Shown here piece by piece: positions 27,737 through 36,259 of a stretch of 64,000 nt of DNA. The stretch comes from Microlunatus capsulatus (GTDB lineage Bacteria > Actinomycetota > Actinomycetes > Propionibacteriales > Propionibacteriaceae). Position 1 is the stretch's first letter. Each line of letters opens with the position of its first letter. The stretch is taken from the NCBI RefSeq assembly GCF_017876495.1, contig NZ_JAGIOB010000001.1:62001-126000 (forward strand), read 5' to 3'. The notes beneath the pieces were generated by a model that was not told the origin of the DNA, searched no databases, and worked only from the letters and a program-made list of their open reading frames with translations. The translations under genes were made by a program, and so were the position numbers.

Positions 27737-28618
27737 TCAGCCCCCGGTGTGCCGCAGCAGCGCCGTCACGGCGAGGTCCCAGAGCGGGGGCGGCGGCTGC
27801 TCGTGGCCGGCTCCGGGGAGCTCGACGAGAGCGGCCCGCGGCAGCCGGCGGGCCAGGGCCCGTCCGTGCTCCAGCGGGAAGACCGGGTCGGTCGTGCCGT
27901 GCAGCACCAGGGTCCGCGCACCGACGTCGGCGAGGGTGGCCCCGTCCGGCCACGGGTCGTCGGCCAGCAGGAAGTGGTTCGCGAGCGAGGCCGCCGGGTC
28001 GGCGGTGCGGTCCAGCTCCAGGCCGGCCAGCCGCCGGACCCGGGCCTCGTCGAAGCCGAGGGCGCCGGCGCAGGGGCGCTCGACGTCGACGCGGTGGGCC
28101 AGCACGGCGTCGCGGTCGGACCAGTCGGGGTCCGGCGGCGGGTGCTCCGCCGCCTCGACGACCGCGGCGGACGGCCCGGGCAGCGGTGTGCCGTCCCCGG
28201 GCCCGGCGGCGGTGGTGGCGACCAGGGTCAGCGTGGCGACCAGGGACGGGTGCCGGACGGCCAGGACCTGCGCCAGCCCACCGCCCAGGGAGAGGCCGAC
28301 GACGTGGGCGGCGCCCGCGTCGAGGGCCCGCAGGATCGTGGCCGGGTCCTCGGCCAGGTCGGCGGCGGTGCCGCGCGGACGGCCCGCGGGCGAGGTCGTC
28401 GAGCGGCCCGTCTCGCGGTGGTCGTAGCGGACCACGTGCCGTCCGCCCGCGGCGAGCCGCCGGCAGAAGGCCGTCTCCCACCAGACCATCGACTGCGCCG
28501 CGCCGCCGACCAGCAGGACGGTGGGGTCGTCGGGCTGTCCGAACGTCTCCACGCAGAGCTCGACCCCGTCGCCGAGGTCGAGCAGCCGCTCGCCCGCGCC
28601 GGACGGCGCCGGGGCCAC
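27737..28618 (-). CDS. Alpha/beta hydrolase
   Basis: A 293-residue canonical alpha/beta hydrolase. The oxyanion region is VLLVGGAAQSMVWWE, GLSLGGG near residue 110 gives the nucleophile Ser, HGTTDPVFP near 240 the Asp, and LPGAGHEQPPP near 270 the His. YDHRETGRST matches esterase/peroxidase-like members such as pimeloyl-ester or antibiotic-ring hydrolases. No export signal. It begins with GTG 28616-28618, two bases from the FG-GAP gene's stop, so the two minus-strand genes are probably co-transcribed. The substrate is unknown. Confidence 0.85.
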   Translation of the reverse strand: MAPAPSGAGERLLDLGDGVELCVETFGQPDDPTVLLVGGAAQSMVWWETAFCRRLAAGGRHVVRYDHRETGRSTTSPAGRPRGTAADLAEDPATILRALDAGAAHVVGLSLGGGLAQVLAVRHPSLVATLTLVATTAAGPGDGTPLPGPSAAVVEAAEHPPPDPDWSDRDAVLAHRVDVERPCAGALGFDEARVRRLAGLELDRTADPAASLANHFLLADDPWPDGATLADVGARTLVLHGTTDPVFPLEHGRALARRLPRAALVELPGAGHEQPPPPLWDLAVTALLRHTGG

Positions 28619-28620
28619 GG

Positions 28621-30168
28621 TCAGGGTCCGTTGAGGGCGTAGCCGCCGAGCGCCGCGCCGTAGCGCTGGCCGGCCCGGCCCCCGGCGGAGGCGGTGCCCG
28701 CGGAGACGACGAGGACGGGCTCGGCGGGCCGGGTGACCTGCACGACGCCGGCGTCGCGGACCGTCCCGACGTCCTCGCCCGGCGCGCCCCAGGCGAGCAC
28801 GTCGGCGTACTCGTCGTCGACGCCGGAGCGCCCGCGCGCCCCGTGCACGGCCGTCGCGCCGGCCCGGTCACCGGCCGCGCCGCCCAGCAGGGGACCGCAG
28901 CCCTCCACCGGTCCGCTGTACAGCGTCAGCATGCCCGCGTCCTGCCGTCCGGCGACGTCCTCGGTCGGGGACCCGACGGCGAGCACGGCCCGGCCGAACC
29001 GTCCCGTGGGGATCGTGCAGCCGGAGGAGATGACGCTGGCCAGGGCGGACCCGAACTGGTCGCCCGCCTCGGCCGCCCCGCGGATCCCGGGGCTGTCCTG
29101 GGACAGGTGCAGGGTGGGCCGGACGGTGGTCCGGGTCAGCGCGAACCGGTCGACGACCCCGGCGTCGGCGGACCGGCCGAGGTCCTCCCCGGGGGAGCCC
29201 ACCCACAGCACGGGGACGGGCTCCCGCGGCGTGGCGTCGAGCTCGAGCGCGGCGCCGAAGCGGTCGCCGCCCTCGACAGCCCCCGGCACCCCGGGCGTGT
29301 CCTGGGTGAGCGAGCGCGGGGTCGGCAGCGCCGGCCCGCCCGGGGCCGGCAGCAGGACGACCATGCCGGCGTCGACCGCCCGGCCGAGGTCCTCGTGCGG
29401 CACCCCCACGGCGACGCCGGAGGGGAAGCCGGCGGGCGGGAGCTGCTCGTCGGTGGACGGCAGCGCGACGTCCCCGACGGGCTCGAGCACCTCCCCGAAC
29501 CGGTCGCCGGCCTCCGCGCCGCCGGGGACCCCGGGGCTGTCCTGGCTGAGCACGGCGGGGCTCGTCACCCGGAGGTCGGCGTCGACCAGGAGGTGGACCA
29601 CCGCGCCGGCCGCCTCCCGCCCGCCGACGACGGCGCCGGGCGCGCCGATCCAGATCCGGTGCTGGCCGTGGCCCGGCTGGCCGGGCTCGGCGTTCACCCG
29701 CTCGACGGCGAGGGCGGCCCCGAAGCGCTCCCGGCCGGTCGCGCCGGGCAGCAGGTCCTCCGCCGTCCAGGTCAGGTCGGCGACGCGCTGGTCGGCCCGC
29801 CGGCCGTTGACGAGGTAGACCCGGTCGGCGCCGGGCGCGCCGACCACCAGGTCGACGCATCCGTCGGCGTCGAGGTCGGACAGGACCACCGCCGCGCCGA
29901 ACTCCTGCGGGTCGGGGTCGCCGCCCGCGCGCTCGGGCGGGAGCACGAGCAGCGACGGGGTGGCCGGGCTCACGCTGCGGACGTCGACGGCGCCCGGTGT
30001 GCGACGACCCTCCGGGACCGGCAGGCCGACGGCCACCCGCTCACCGGGCAGCCGGCAGGCCGGCTCGGCCGCCGCAGCCGGTGACGGCGGGGCCAGGGCC
30101 GGTGCGGCCAGCCCCAGGGCGACCACGGCCCCCGCCCAGCGCAGACGTCTCGACGTGGACCGTGTCAT
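28621..30168 (-). CDS. Secreted FG-GAP/integrin-alpha-like beta-propeller protein
   Basis: A 515-residue exported protein. Residues 1-34 are a signal peptide (RRLRWAGAVVALGLAAPALA). The body has seven-blade-type FG-GAP repeats: FGAAVVLSDLDADGCVDLVVGAPGA carries the calcium loop DxDxDG, and later blades repeat LSQDSPGVPGGAEAGDRFG, LTQDTPGVPGAVEGGDRFG and LSQDSPGIRGAAEAGDQFG with intervening VGSPGEDLGR. Such propellers are extracellular and may bind carbohydrate or protein; no enzyme domain is visible. The ATG at 30166-30168 is chosen for its GAGGGAG site and the signal peptide. A longer in-frame reading upstream lacks these. Confidence 0.88.
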   Translation of the reverse strand: MTRSTSRRLRWAGAVVALGLAAPALAPPSPAAAAEPACRLPGERVAVGLPVPEGRRTPGAVDVRSVSPATPSLLVLPPERAGGDPDPQEFGAAVVLSDLDADGCVDLVVGAPGADRVYLVNGRRADQRVADLTWTAEDLLPGATGRERFGAALAVERVNAEPGQPGHGQHRIWIGAPGAVVGGREAAGAVVHLLVDADLRVTSPAVLSQDSPGVPGGAEAGDRFGEVLEPVGDVALPSTDEQLPPAGFPSGVAVGVPHEDLGRAVDAGMVVLLPAPGGPALPTPRSLTQDTPGVPGAVEGGDRFGAALELDATPREPVPVLWVGSPGEDLGRSADAGVVDRFALTRTTVRPTLHLSQDSPGIRGAAEAGDQFGSALASVISSGCTIPTGRFGRAVLAVGSPTEDVAGRQDAGMLTLYSGPVEGCGPLLGGAAGDRAGATAVHGARGRSGVDDEYADVLAWGAPGEDVGTVRDAGVVQVTRPAEPVLVVSAGTASAGGRAGQRYGAALGGYALNGP

Positions 30169-30305
30169 GCGAACTCCCTCGTCCGTGACCACGAGGGCGT
30201 CACGGCCGGTCTCGGGAGACCGGGGGCCCTCGACCCTCGTTCTACACCCGGGGACCGGCGGGTGTGCGGGCCGTGACGAACGGCTGGGACCGGCCCGGTC
30301 AGGGG

Positions 30306-30953
30306 TCAGAGGTCGGGGTCGGGGCGGGGGGCCGGCCCGGCGGGCGGCGTCGGAGGCAGCGTCAGCCGGGGGAGCGCCCTCCCCACCAGCGGGCCGACGG
30401 CGAGGGCGAAGACGACGGTGGCCACCCCGACGGTGCCGCCGAGCAGCCACCCGACGACCAGCACGGTGCCCTCGATGAGCGTGCGGGCCAGGAAGAGCGG
30501 CAGGCCCAGCTCGACGAGACCGGTCATCAGCCCATCCCGGGGACCGGGGCCCCAGCCGACGCCGACGTAGAGCCCGGTGCCCACGGCCACCAGCACCAGG
30601 GCGAGGGCCAGGAACAGCGCGCGGACGAGGAGGTGCTGGGGCGCGGGCAGCAGGGCCACGCCCAGGTCGAGGACCGGCCCGACGACGAGGGCGTTGGCCA
30701 CCGTGCCCAGCCCGGGGCGCTGGCGCAGCGGCACCCACAGCAGCAGGACGACGACCGAGCTCAGCACCGTCACCGCGCCCAGGCTCAGGTCGACGTGGCG
30801 GGCCACGCCGGCGCTGAACACCGTCCAGGGGTCCAGGCCCAGGTCGGCGCGGACCAGCAGGGCCAGGGCCAGCCCGAAGACCACCAGCCCGCCGAGCAGG
30901 CGGGTCGCACGGGTCAGGGGCCGGTCGGACCACCGGCTCCGGCTCAGCGGCAT
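30306..30953 (-). CDS. YitT/YczE-family membrane protein
   Basis: A 215-residue integral membrane protein with about five or six hydrophobic segments. LVRADLGLDPWTVF after the first helix and VGWGPGPRDGLMTGL in the middle are the hallmarks of the YczE/YitT group, of unknown transport function. Its ATG overlaps the end of the upstream TetR gene by ten bases, so the regulator probably controls it. Export of a ligand sensed by the TetR protein is a reasonable guess. Confidence 0.82.
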   Translation of the reverse strand: MPLSRSRWSDRPLTRATRLLGGLVVFGLALALLVRADLGLDPWTVFSAGVARHVDLSLGAVTVLSSVVVLLLWVPLRQRPGLGTVANALVVGPVLDLGVALLPAPQHLLVRALFLALALVLVAVGTGLYVGVGWGPGPRDGLMTGLVELGLPLFLARTLIEGTVLVVGWLLGGTVGVATVVFALAVGPLVGRALPRLTLPPTPPAGPAPRPDPDL

Positions 30954-31528
30954 GCGGAGAGCAGCACGTCGGCGGCCTGCCGGGCCTGCACCGCGGCCTC
31001 GGCGGCGGCCTCCCGGCCCTCGACGACGGCCCGGCCCGCCACGCCGTCGAGCAGCAGCAGCAGCTGGGAGCCGAGCCGCTCCGGCTCCCGGCAGCCGGAC
31101 GCGGCGCAGCCGGCGGTGAGGAGCCCGCGCAGCCAGGCCTTCTCGGCGCGCACCTCGGCCCGGGCCGCGTCGTCGGGTCCGGGGGCGACGCCGTCCGGGC
31201 CGGCCAGCTCGGCGGCCGCGTTGAGGAACCCGCAGCCGCGCTCACCGCGCTCGGCGTAGAAGTGCTGCAGCCAGTCGAAGACCGCCAGCGGGTGCTCGGC
31301 GGCGGGCCGCGGGGCCAGCCAGGCCTCCAGCTCGGCCCGCCGGTCCTCGTGCCGGCGGTGCAGCACGGCGGCGACCAGCCCGGCCTTGGAGCCGAAGTGG
31401 GCGTAGAGCGTCGGCTTGGTGACTCCCGCCGAGCGGACGACGGCGTCCACCCCGGTCGCGGTGATGCCCTCGGCGTAGAACAGCCGGCCGGCGGAGCGGA
31501 GGAGGGCCTCGCGGGCGTCGGTGCTCAT
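30944..31528 (-). CDS. TetR-family transcriptional regulator
   Basis: A 194-residue regulator with the N-terminal helix-turn-helix ITATGVDAVVRSAGVTKPTLYAHF at ~20-45 and a ligand-binding helical domain. LGSQLLLLLDGVAGRAVVEG fits the AcrR/TetR_C subgroup. It is transcribed with the YitT-type membrane gene, whose start it overlaps. Its ATG lies 7 bases from a TAAAGT box inside a 20-bp inverted repeat, consistent with a self-repressed leaderless promoter. The inducer is unknown. Confidence 0.87.
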   Translation of the reverse strand: MSTDAREALLRSAGRLFYAEGITATGVDAVVRSAGVTKPTLYAHFGSKAGLVAAVLHRRHEDRRAELEAWLAPRPAAEHPLAVFDWLQHFYAERGERGCGFLNAAAELAGPDGVAPGPDDAARAEVRAEKAWLRGLLTAGCAASGCREPERLGSQLLLLLDGVAGRAVVEGREAAAEAAVQARQAADVLLSACR

Positions 31529-31535
31529 GGGGCTG

Positions 31536-31555
31536 ACTTTACCGGTCAGTCAAGT
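31536..31555 (-). promoter_or_regulatory. TetR operator over a leaderless promoter
   Basis: ACTTTACCGGTCAGTCAAGT: imperfect inverted repeat with arms ACTTtAC and GTcAAGT around CGGTCA. On the minus strand its proximal part supplies TAAAGT, 7 bases before the TetR ATG. Confidence 0.55.
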
Positions 31556-31593
31556 GCTCACCTTCCTACTCCCCTGCACCGCCCGAATCACCG

Positions 31594-31644
31594 TGACACC
31601 ACAAACTCTGGACATGACACCACGATGGTGTCATCCTGGTGTCG
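31594..31644 (+). promoter_or_regulatory. Promoter with TGACACCA operator cluster
   Basis: TGGACA (31609-31614), 17-base spacer and CATCCT (31632-31637) form a promoter ending 6 bases before the GTG at 31644. The palindrome TGACACCA-CGA-TGGTGTCA (31615-31633) fills the spacer. Extra half-sites lie at 31594-31601 (TGACACCA) and 31637-31644 (TGGTGTCG), each set at 11- or 21-base steps, about one or two helical turns. Confidence 0.65.
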
Positions 31645-32132
31645 TGGAACTCGGACCGTACGTCAACGACCTCCAGCGCCAGCTCGTGGACGCCGCGGAG
31701 AACGGCACGGACGACACCCGCGCCGTCGCCGAGCGCCTCGCCGCCGGGCTTGACGCGGCGACCCGCCTCGTCCTGCTCGACGCGCTGTCGGCGGCGGTCG
31801 GGGAGATCACCCGCGACCTCGCCCCCGGCTCGGTCGACCTCCGGCTGCGCGGTCGTGAGGTCGAGTTCGTCGTCGCCGCCCCCGGCGCCGACGTCGCCGC
31901 CGACGAGCCGTCGGGCCCCGCGCCCGAGCTCGACGACGTCAGCACCTCCCGCACCACGCTCCGCCTGCCCGACGCCCTCAAGGCCCGGGTGGACGAGGCC
32001 GCCGCGGCGGACGGCCTCTCCGTCAACTCCTGGCTGGTCCGGGCGGTCGCCGCCGCGCTCCAGCCCCGCCAGCGCCGGGCGGCGCAGCGCACGCTGCGCA
32101 CCGGCGACAGCTTCACCGGCTGGGCGCGCTAG
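31644..32132 (+). CDS. HicB-like ribbon-helix-helix regulator
   Basis: A 162-residue protein. The N-terminal two thirds (YVNDLQRQLVDAAENG, then DLAPGSVDLRLRGREVEFVV) resemble the actinobacterial HicB-like antitoxin family. The C-terminal ~45 residues are a ribbon-helix-helix DNA-binding domain (TTLRLPDALKARVDEAAAA, LSVNSWLVRAVAAAL). No toxin gene lies beside it; instead it heads a DUF4097 and ABC-2 transporter operon, a pairing common in actinobacteria. The TGACACCA sites overlapping its promoter suggest cooperative autorepression by RHH dimers. GTG 31644 is chosen because it sits 6 bases after the -10 box. Confidence 0.82.
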   Translation: MELGPYVNDLQRQLVDAAENGTDDTRAVAERLAAGLDAATRLVLLDALSAAVGEITRDLAPGSVDLRLRGREVEFVVAAPGADVAADEPSGPAPELDDVSTSRTTLRLPDALKARVDEAAAADGLSVNSWLVRAVAAALQPRQRRAAQRTLRTGDSFTGWAR

Positions 32133-32221
32133 CCCCGCAGCGCCGCTGCCTCAGCCCCAGCACCACACCAGCCCCGCGGACCCGCGGGGTGGGACCCGCA
32201 CGCCCGCAGAGAGGGAGCACC

Positions 32222-33067
32222 ATGCCCACGTACCCCACCCCCGGCCCGGTCGACCTGGCCGTCGACCTCCAGGTCGGCGCCCTCGAGGTCGTCGCCGGCG
32301 ACCGGTCCGACACGGTCGTCACGGTGTCGCCGACCAACCCGGCCAAGGCCGTCGACCGCCGTGGCGCCGAGGAGACCGTCGTCGCCTTCGACGGCCGTCG
32401 GCTCACCGTCACCGGCCCCCGGCCCCGGCTCGCCTGGATGGGCCCGACCGAGTCGGTCGACCTGCGCGTCGAGCTGCCCGCCGGCTCCCGGCTGACGGCC
32501 GAGCTGGCGGTCGGCAACGTCCGGACCTCCGGCCGGCTGGGCGCCACCCGGGTCAAGGCCTCGACCGGCACCGTGGAGACCGACGCCACCGGTGACCTCT
32601 GGGTGCGGGCCGGGCACGGCAACGCCACCGCGGGAACCGTGGAGGGCGGGGCCGAGATCACCGCTGACCACGGGCAGGTCCGGGTCGGCCGGGTCAGCGG
32701 TGACGCGCTGGTCAAGACGTCGCACGGCTCCCTCACCGTGGGCGAGGCCGGCGGGGACCTGGAGGCGAAGCTCTCCTACGGCGACCTGGAGATCGGCCGG
32801 GCGCTGGGGTCGGTCCGGGCCCGCACCGCCTACGGCAGCGTCGTCCTGCGCGAGGTGTCCCACGGGTCGGTGGAGCTCGAGAGCGGCTACGGCCAGCTGG
32901 TCGTCGGCGTCCGGGCCGGCGTCCCCGCTTGGCTCGACCTGGCCTCCAAGGACGGCCGGGTGCGGAACGAGCTGCAGGGCGACGCCGCCCCGGATCCCGC
33001 CGAGCCGAGCGTCGCCGTCCGCGCCCGGGCCCAGCACGGCGACATCACCGTCGAGCGTGCCCGGTGA
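32222..33067 (+). CDS. DUF4097 beta-strand repeat protein
   Basis: A 281-residue protein made of short repeating beta strands: VGNVRTSGRLGATRVKASTG, AEITADHGQVRVGRVSG, LVKTSHGSLTVGEAGG, LEAKLSYGDLEIGRALG and VRARTAYGSVVLREVSHG. Each is a TxhGxhxhxxhxG turn of a right-handed beta-helix (DUF4097). No signal peptide or membrane helix is visible, so it acts in the cytoplasm or at the inner membrane face. It precedes the ATPase gene with a GTGA overlap and is probably a partner or sensor for the transporter. The ATG follows a GAGGGAG site. Confidence 0.85.
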   Translation: MPTYPTPGPVDLAVDLQVGALEVVAGDRSDTVVTVSPTNPAKAVDRRGAEETVVAFDGRRLTVTGPRPRLAWMGPTESVDLRVELPAGSRLTAELAVGNVRTSGRLGATRVKASTGTVETDATGDLWVRAGHGNATAGTVEGGAEITADHGQVRVGRVSGDALVKTSHGSLTVGEAGGDLEAKLSYGDLEIGRALGSVRARTAYGSVVLREVSHGSVELESGYGQLVVGVRAGVPAWLDLASKDGRVRNELQGDAAPDPAEPSVAVRARAQHGDITVERAR

Positions 33068-34008
33068 CCGGGCCGGCGATCGAGGTCCGCGGCCTGCGGA
33101 AGTCCTACGGGGCGACGGTGGTCCTCGACGGCGTCGACCTCACGGTGCAGCCCGGCACCGTCACCGCCCTGCTGGGCCCCAACGGCGCCGGCAAGACCAC
33201 GACGGTGCACGTGCTCAGCACCCTGGTCCGGCCCGACGGCGGCACGGCCCGGGTCGACGGGTTCGACGTGGTCCGCGAGCCCGACGGCGTCCGCGCCGGC
33301 ATCGGGCTCACGGGGCAGTTCTCGGCCGTCGACACGCTCCTCACCGGCGAGGAGAACCTCCTGCTGATGGCGCGCCTGCGCCACCTGCCCCGCGGCCGGG
33401 CGAAGGCCCGGGTGCGCGAGCTGCTGGAGCAGTTCGACCTCGGCGAGACCGCGCGCACGCCCCTCGCGACGTGGTCGGGCGGCCTGCGGCGCCGGCTCGA
33501 CCTGGCCATGACCCTGGTGTCCACCCCGGCCGTGATCTTCCTCGACGAGCCGACCACCGGGCTCGACCCGCGGAGCCGGCGCGCGATGTGGGACGTCGTC
33601 CGCGCCCTGGTGGCCCAGGGCGCGACCGTCCTGCTCACCACGCAGTACCTCGAGGAGGCCGACGCGCTCGCCGACCGCGTGACGGTGCTCGACCGCGGCC
33701 GCGTCGTGGCCGAGGGCACGCCCGAGGAGCTCAAGCGCCTCGTGCCGGGCGGGCACCTCCGGCTGCGCTTCGCCGACGTCGCGTCCCTCGACGCGGCCGC
33801 GCGGCTGCTGGGGGAGGGCGGTCGCGACGACACGGCCCTCACCCTCACCGTGCCGTCCGCGGGCGGGGTCGCCGCCCTGCGCGCCCTGCTCGCCCGGCTC
33901 GACGCGGCCGACCTCGAGGTCGACGACCTCAGCATCCACACCCCCGACCTGGACGACGTGTTCCTCGCGCTGACGGGCCGCCCCGAGACCGCAGGAGCCC
34001 CGTCATGA
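33064..34008 (+). CDS. ABC transporter ATP-binding protein (DrrA-like)
   Basis: A 314-residue ATPase with Walker A LLGPNGAGKTTT near residue 40, the signature WSGGLRRRLDLAM (SGG in place of the more usual SGGQ) near 142, Walker B VIFLDEP and a switch His replaced by Gln in TTQYLEEAD. That last set is typical of the DrrA/daunorubicin-resistance group, where TTQYL is normal. The C-terminal ~90 residues form the DUF4162-like domain ending DDVFLALTG. The GTG start overlaps the DUF4097 stop, and its own stop overlaps the permease start. It would energise export of a drug, lipid or peptide. Confidence 0.92.
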   Translation: MTGPAIEVRGLRKSYGATVVLDGVDLTVQPGTVTALLGPNGAGKTTTVHVLSTLVRPDGGTARVDGFDVVREPDGVRAGIGLTGQFSAVDTLLTGEENLLLMARLRHLPRGRAKARVRELLEQFDLGETARTPLATWSGGLRRRLDLAMTLVSTPAVIFLDEPTTGLDPRSRRAMWDVVRALVAQGATVLLTTQYLEEADALADRVTVLDRGRVVAEGTPEELKRLVPGGHLRLRFADVASLDAAARLLGEGGRDDTALTLTVPSAGGVAALRALLARLDAADLEVDDLSIHTPDLDDVFLALTGRPETAGAPS

Positions 34009-34859
34009 CCACGTCCCTCGCTCACACGTCCCTCACCCACCCGAGCCCGGCCCGCCCCACGTCCGCCCGGCCGGCCACCGCCGTCGTCGACGCGGTCACG
34101 ATGCTGCGCCGCAACCTGCTGCACCTGGTCCGCTACCCCGGCCTGTCGATCTTCACGATCGGCGGTCCCGTGGTCCTCCTGCTGCTGTTCGTCTTCGTGC
34201 TGGGCGGCACCCTCGGCGCCGGGCTGCCCGAGGTCGACCCGGCCGGCGGCCGGGCGGCCTACGTCGCCTACGTGATGCCCGGCATCCTGGCCCTGACGAT
34301 CGCCGGCAGCGCCGGCGGCACCGCCACCACCGTCGCCATGGACATGACCGAGGGGATCACGGCCCGGTTCCGGACCATGGCGATCGCGCGGGCCGCGGTG
34401 CTCGCCGGGCACGTGCTCGGCAACGCGCTGCAGGCCCTGGTCGCCGTCGCCCTCGTCCTGGGCGTCGGGCTGCTGATCGGGTTCCGCCCGACGGCCGGGC
34501 CGCTCGGGTGGCTGGCCGCGGCCGGCCTGCTGGCCCTGGTCGCCGTGGCCGTCAGCTGGCTGGGGGTGGCCATGGGCATGCAGGCCCGCTCGGTCGAGAC
34601 GGCCAGCAACCTGCCCCTGCTGCTGACCTTCCTGCCCTTCCTGGGCAGCGGGTTCGTGCCGACGGGCTCGATGCCCGGCTGGCTGCAGTGGTTCGCCGCC
34701 CACCAGCCCTTCACCCCGGTCATCGAGACGCTGCGCGGGCTGCTGCTCGGCGGTCCCGACCCCGTGAGCGCGTGGCCGGCGGTCGCCTGGTGCGTCGGCC
34801 TCGCGGTGGCCGGCTGGCTGTGGTCGACGGCGCTGTACGAGCGCCGCTCGGTCCGCTGA
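34005..34859 (+). CDS. ABC-2 type permease (DrrB-like)
   Basis: A 284-residue permease with about six transmembrane helices. The N-terminal cytoplasmic segment is followed by RYPGLSIFTIGGPVVLLLLF. MPGILALTIAGSAGGTATTVAMDMTEGI and SGFVPTGSMPGWLQWFAAHQPFTPVIE are typical of the ABC-2/DrrB family. Its ATG overlaps the ATPase stop (ATGA), giving a strictly coupled exporter. Cargo is unknown. A perfect 17-bp hairpin lies just after the stop. Confidence 0.92.
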   Translation: MTTSLAHTSLTHPSPARPTSARPATAVVDAVTMLRRNLLHLVRYPGLSIFTIGGPVVLLLLFVFVLGGTLGAGLPEVDPAGGRAAYVAYVMPGILALTIAGSAGGTATTVAMDMTEGITARFRTMAIARAAVLAGHVLGNALQALVAVALVLGVGLLIGFRPTAGPLGWLAAAGLLALVAVAVSWLGVAMGMQARSVETASNLPLLLTFLPFLGSGFVPTGSMPGWLQWFAAHQPFTPVIETLRGLLLGGPDPVSAWPAVAWCVGLAVAGWLWSTALYERRSVR

Positions 34860-34882
34860 CCGCGAGGAGCTCCGTCCCGGGC

Positions 34883-34918
34883 TGATCAGCCCGCAGCAGG
34901 TCTGCTGCGGGCTGATCA
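34883..34918 (+). terminator. Perfect 17-bp hairpin terminator
   Basis: TGATCAGCCCGCAGCAG (34883-34899), 2-base gap, and its exact reverse complement (34902-34918). It lies 24 bases after the permease stop and before the clpP pair. The strongest simple hairpin in the window. Confidence 0.7.
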
Positions 34919-35009
34919 CCGTGGTGCCCGGCCGTCGTCGGGGTGATCGTGGGGGGACACCTCACGAGGTCCAGATCCTCGTGGGCACAGCGATCGAGAG
35001 GGCCTGACC

Positions 35010-35657
35010 ATGATCACCAACGACCCCGACGTGCTCCGGATGGCGTCCGACGCGCCCCCGGCGGCCGCGTTCGACGACCACCTGTCCGCCCGCCTGCTGC
35101 ACCAGCGGATCGTCGTCCTGGGCCAGGAGGTGGACGACGCCGTCGCGAACCGGATCTGCGCCCAGCTGCTGCTGCTCGCCGCCGAGGACCCGCGCCGCGA
35201 CATCAGCCTGTACGTCAACTCCCCGGGCGGCTCGGTCAGCGCCGGCCTGGCGATCATGGACACGATGCGGCTGATCCCCAACGACGTCAGCACCCTGGCG
35301 ATGGGGCTGGCCGCCAGCATGGGGCAGTTCCTGCTCTCGGCCGGCACCCGCGGCAAGCGGTACGCGCTGCCGCACGCCCGGGTGCTGATGCACCAGGGGT
35401 CCGCCGGGATCGGCGGGACCGCGGTGGACGTCGAGATCCAGGCCCGCAACCTCGAGCACGTCCGCGACACCGTGCTCGGGCTCATCGCCGAGCACACCGG
35501 GCAGCCGCTGGCCCGGGTGGAGGCCGACTCGCGCCGCGACCGCTGGTTCACCGCCGAGGAGGCCCGCGCCTACGGGCTGCTCGACCACGTCGTCACCACC
35601 CTCGACGACGTCCGCCCCGGCGGGCGCAGCGCCATCGGGCTGGGGGCCCTGGGATGA
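35010..35657 (+). CDS. clpP: ATP-dependent Clp protease proteolytic subunit, first of pair
   Basis: A 215-residue Clp[20 protein letters not shown] is the substrate-binding beta region. [14 protein letters not shown] near residue 105 has the catalytic Ser, [11 protein letters not shown] near 130 the His, and [22 protein letters not shown] near 180 the Asp, so the triad is complete. It pairs with the next gene by an ATGA overlap. Actinobacterial ClpP works as a hetero-tetradecamer of two different subunits in the cytoplasm. The pair here, with its own regulator, looks like an accessory set rather than the housekeeping one beside tig and clpX (inference). Confidence 0.92.
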   Translation: MITNDPDVLRMASDAPPAAAFDDHLSARLLHQRIVVLGQEVDDAVANRICAQLLLLAAEDPRRDISLYVNSPGGSVSAGLAIMDTMRLIPNDVSTLAMGLAASMGQFLLSAGTRGKRYALPHARVLMHQGSAGIGGTAVDVEIQARNLEHVRDTVLGLIAEHTGQPLARVEADSRRDRWFTAEEARAYGLLDHVVTTLDDVRPGGRSAIGLGALG

Positions 35658-36244
35658 GCAGCTACACGATCCCGAGCGTCGTCGAGAAGCGGCCGACGGG
35701 GGAGCGCTCGCTGGACATCTACAGCCGGCTGCTCAGCGACCGCATCGTCTACCTCGGCACCGAGATCGACGACGGCGTCGCCAACGTCGTCGTCGCCCAG
35801 CTGCTGCACCTGGAGTCCGAGGACAGCCAGCGCCCCATCGACCTCTACCTCAACTCCCCGGGCGGCTCGGTGACGGCGATGTTCTCGATCTACGACACCT
35901 GCCAGTTCATCGCCGCACCGGTGGCGACGACCTGCGTCGGCCAGGCCGCCTCGGCGGCAGCGGTGCTGCTGGCCGCCGGGGCGCCGGGCCGGCGCTCGAT
36001 CCTGCCGCACGCGCGGGTGCTGCTGCACCAGCCCTCGACGCAGGCCCAGGGCAGCCTGCCCGACCTGGTGCTGCAGGCCCGGGAGGTCGTCCGGGTGCGG
36101 GCACAGCTCGAAGAGGTGCTGGCCCGGCACACCGGGCAGCCGCTCGCACGGGTGCGCGCCGACACCGAGCGCGACCTGGTCCTGCCCGCCCAGGAGGCCC
36201 TGGCCTACGGGCTCGTCGACGAGGTGGTCAGACGCCGGGGGTGA
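35654..36244 (+). CDS. clpP: ATP-dependent Clp protease proteolytic subunit, second of pair
   Basis: A 196-residue Clp[34 protein letters not shown] (catalytic Ser), [10 protein letters not shown] (His) and [22 protein letters not shown] (Asp) give a full triad. The Ser loop reads GQAAS, where the first subunit has GLAAS, as seen in the partner subunits of actinobacterial ClpP pairs. The ATG overlaps the stop of the first subunit, which suggests equal synthesis for one mixed complex. A convergent XRE regulator ends 15 bases downstream. Confidence 0.92.
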   Translation: MSSYTIPSVVEKRPTGERSLDIYSRLLSDRIVYLGTEIDDGVANVVVAQLLHLESEDSQRPIDLYLNSPGGSVTAMFSIYDTCQFIAAPVATTCVGQAASAAAVLLAAGAPGRRSILPHARVLLHQPSTQAQGSLPDLVLQAREVVRVRAQLEEVLARHTGQPLARVRADTERDLVLPAQEALAYGLVDEVVRRRG

Positions 36245-36259
36245 GGCCGCCGGGGCCGG

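Noticed and set aside
30169-31245. Upstream extension of the FG-GAP protein frame
   Set aside because: It would overlap the YitT-type and TetR genes; the signal peptide and GAGGGAG site support the ATG at 30168.
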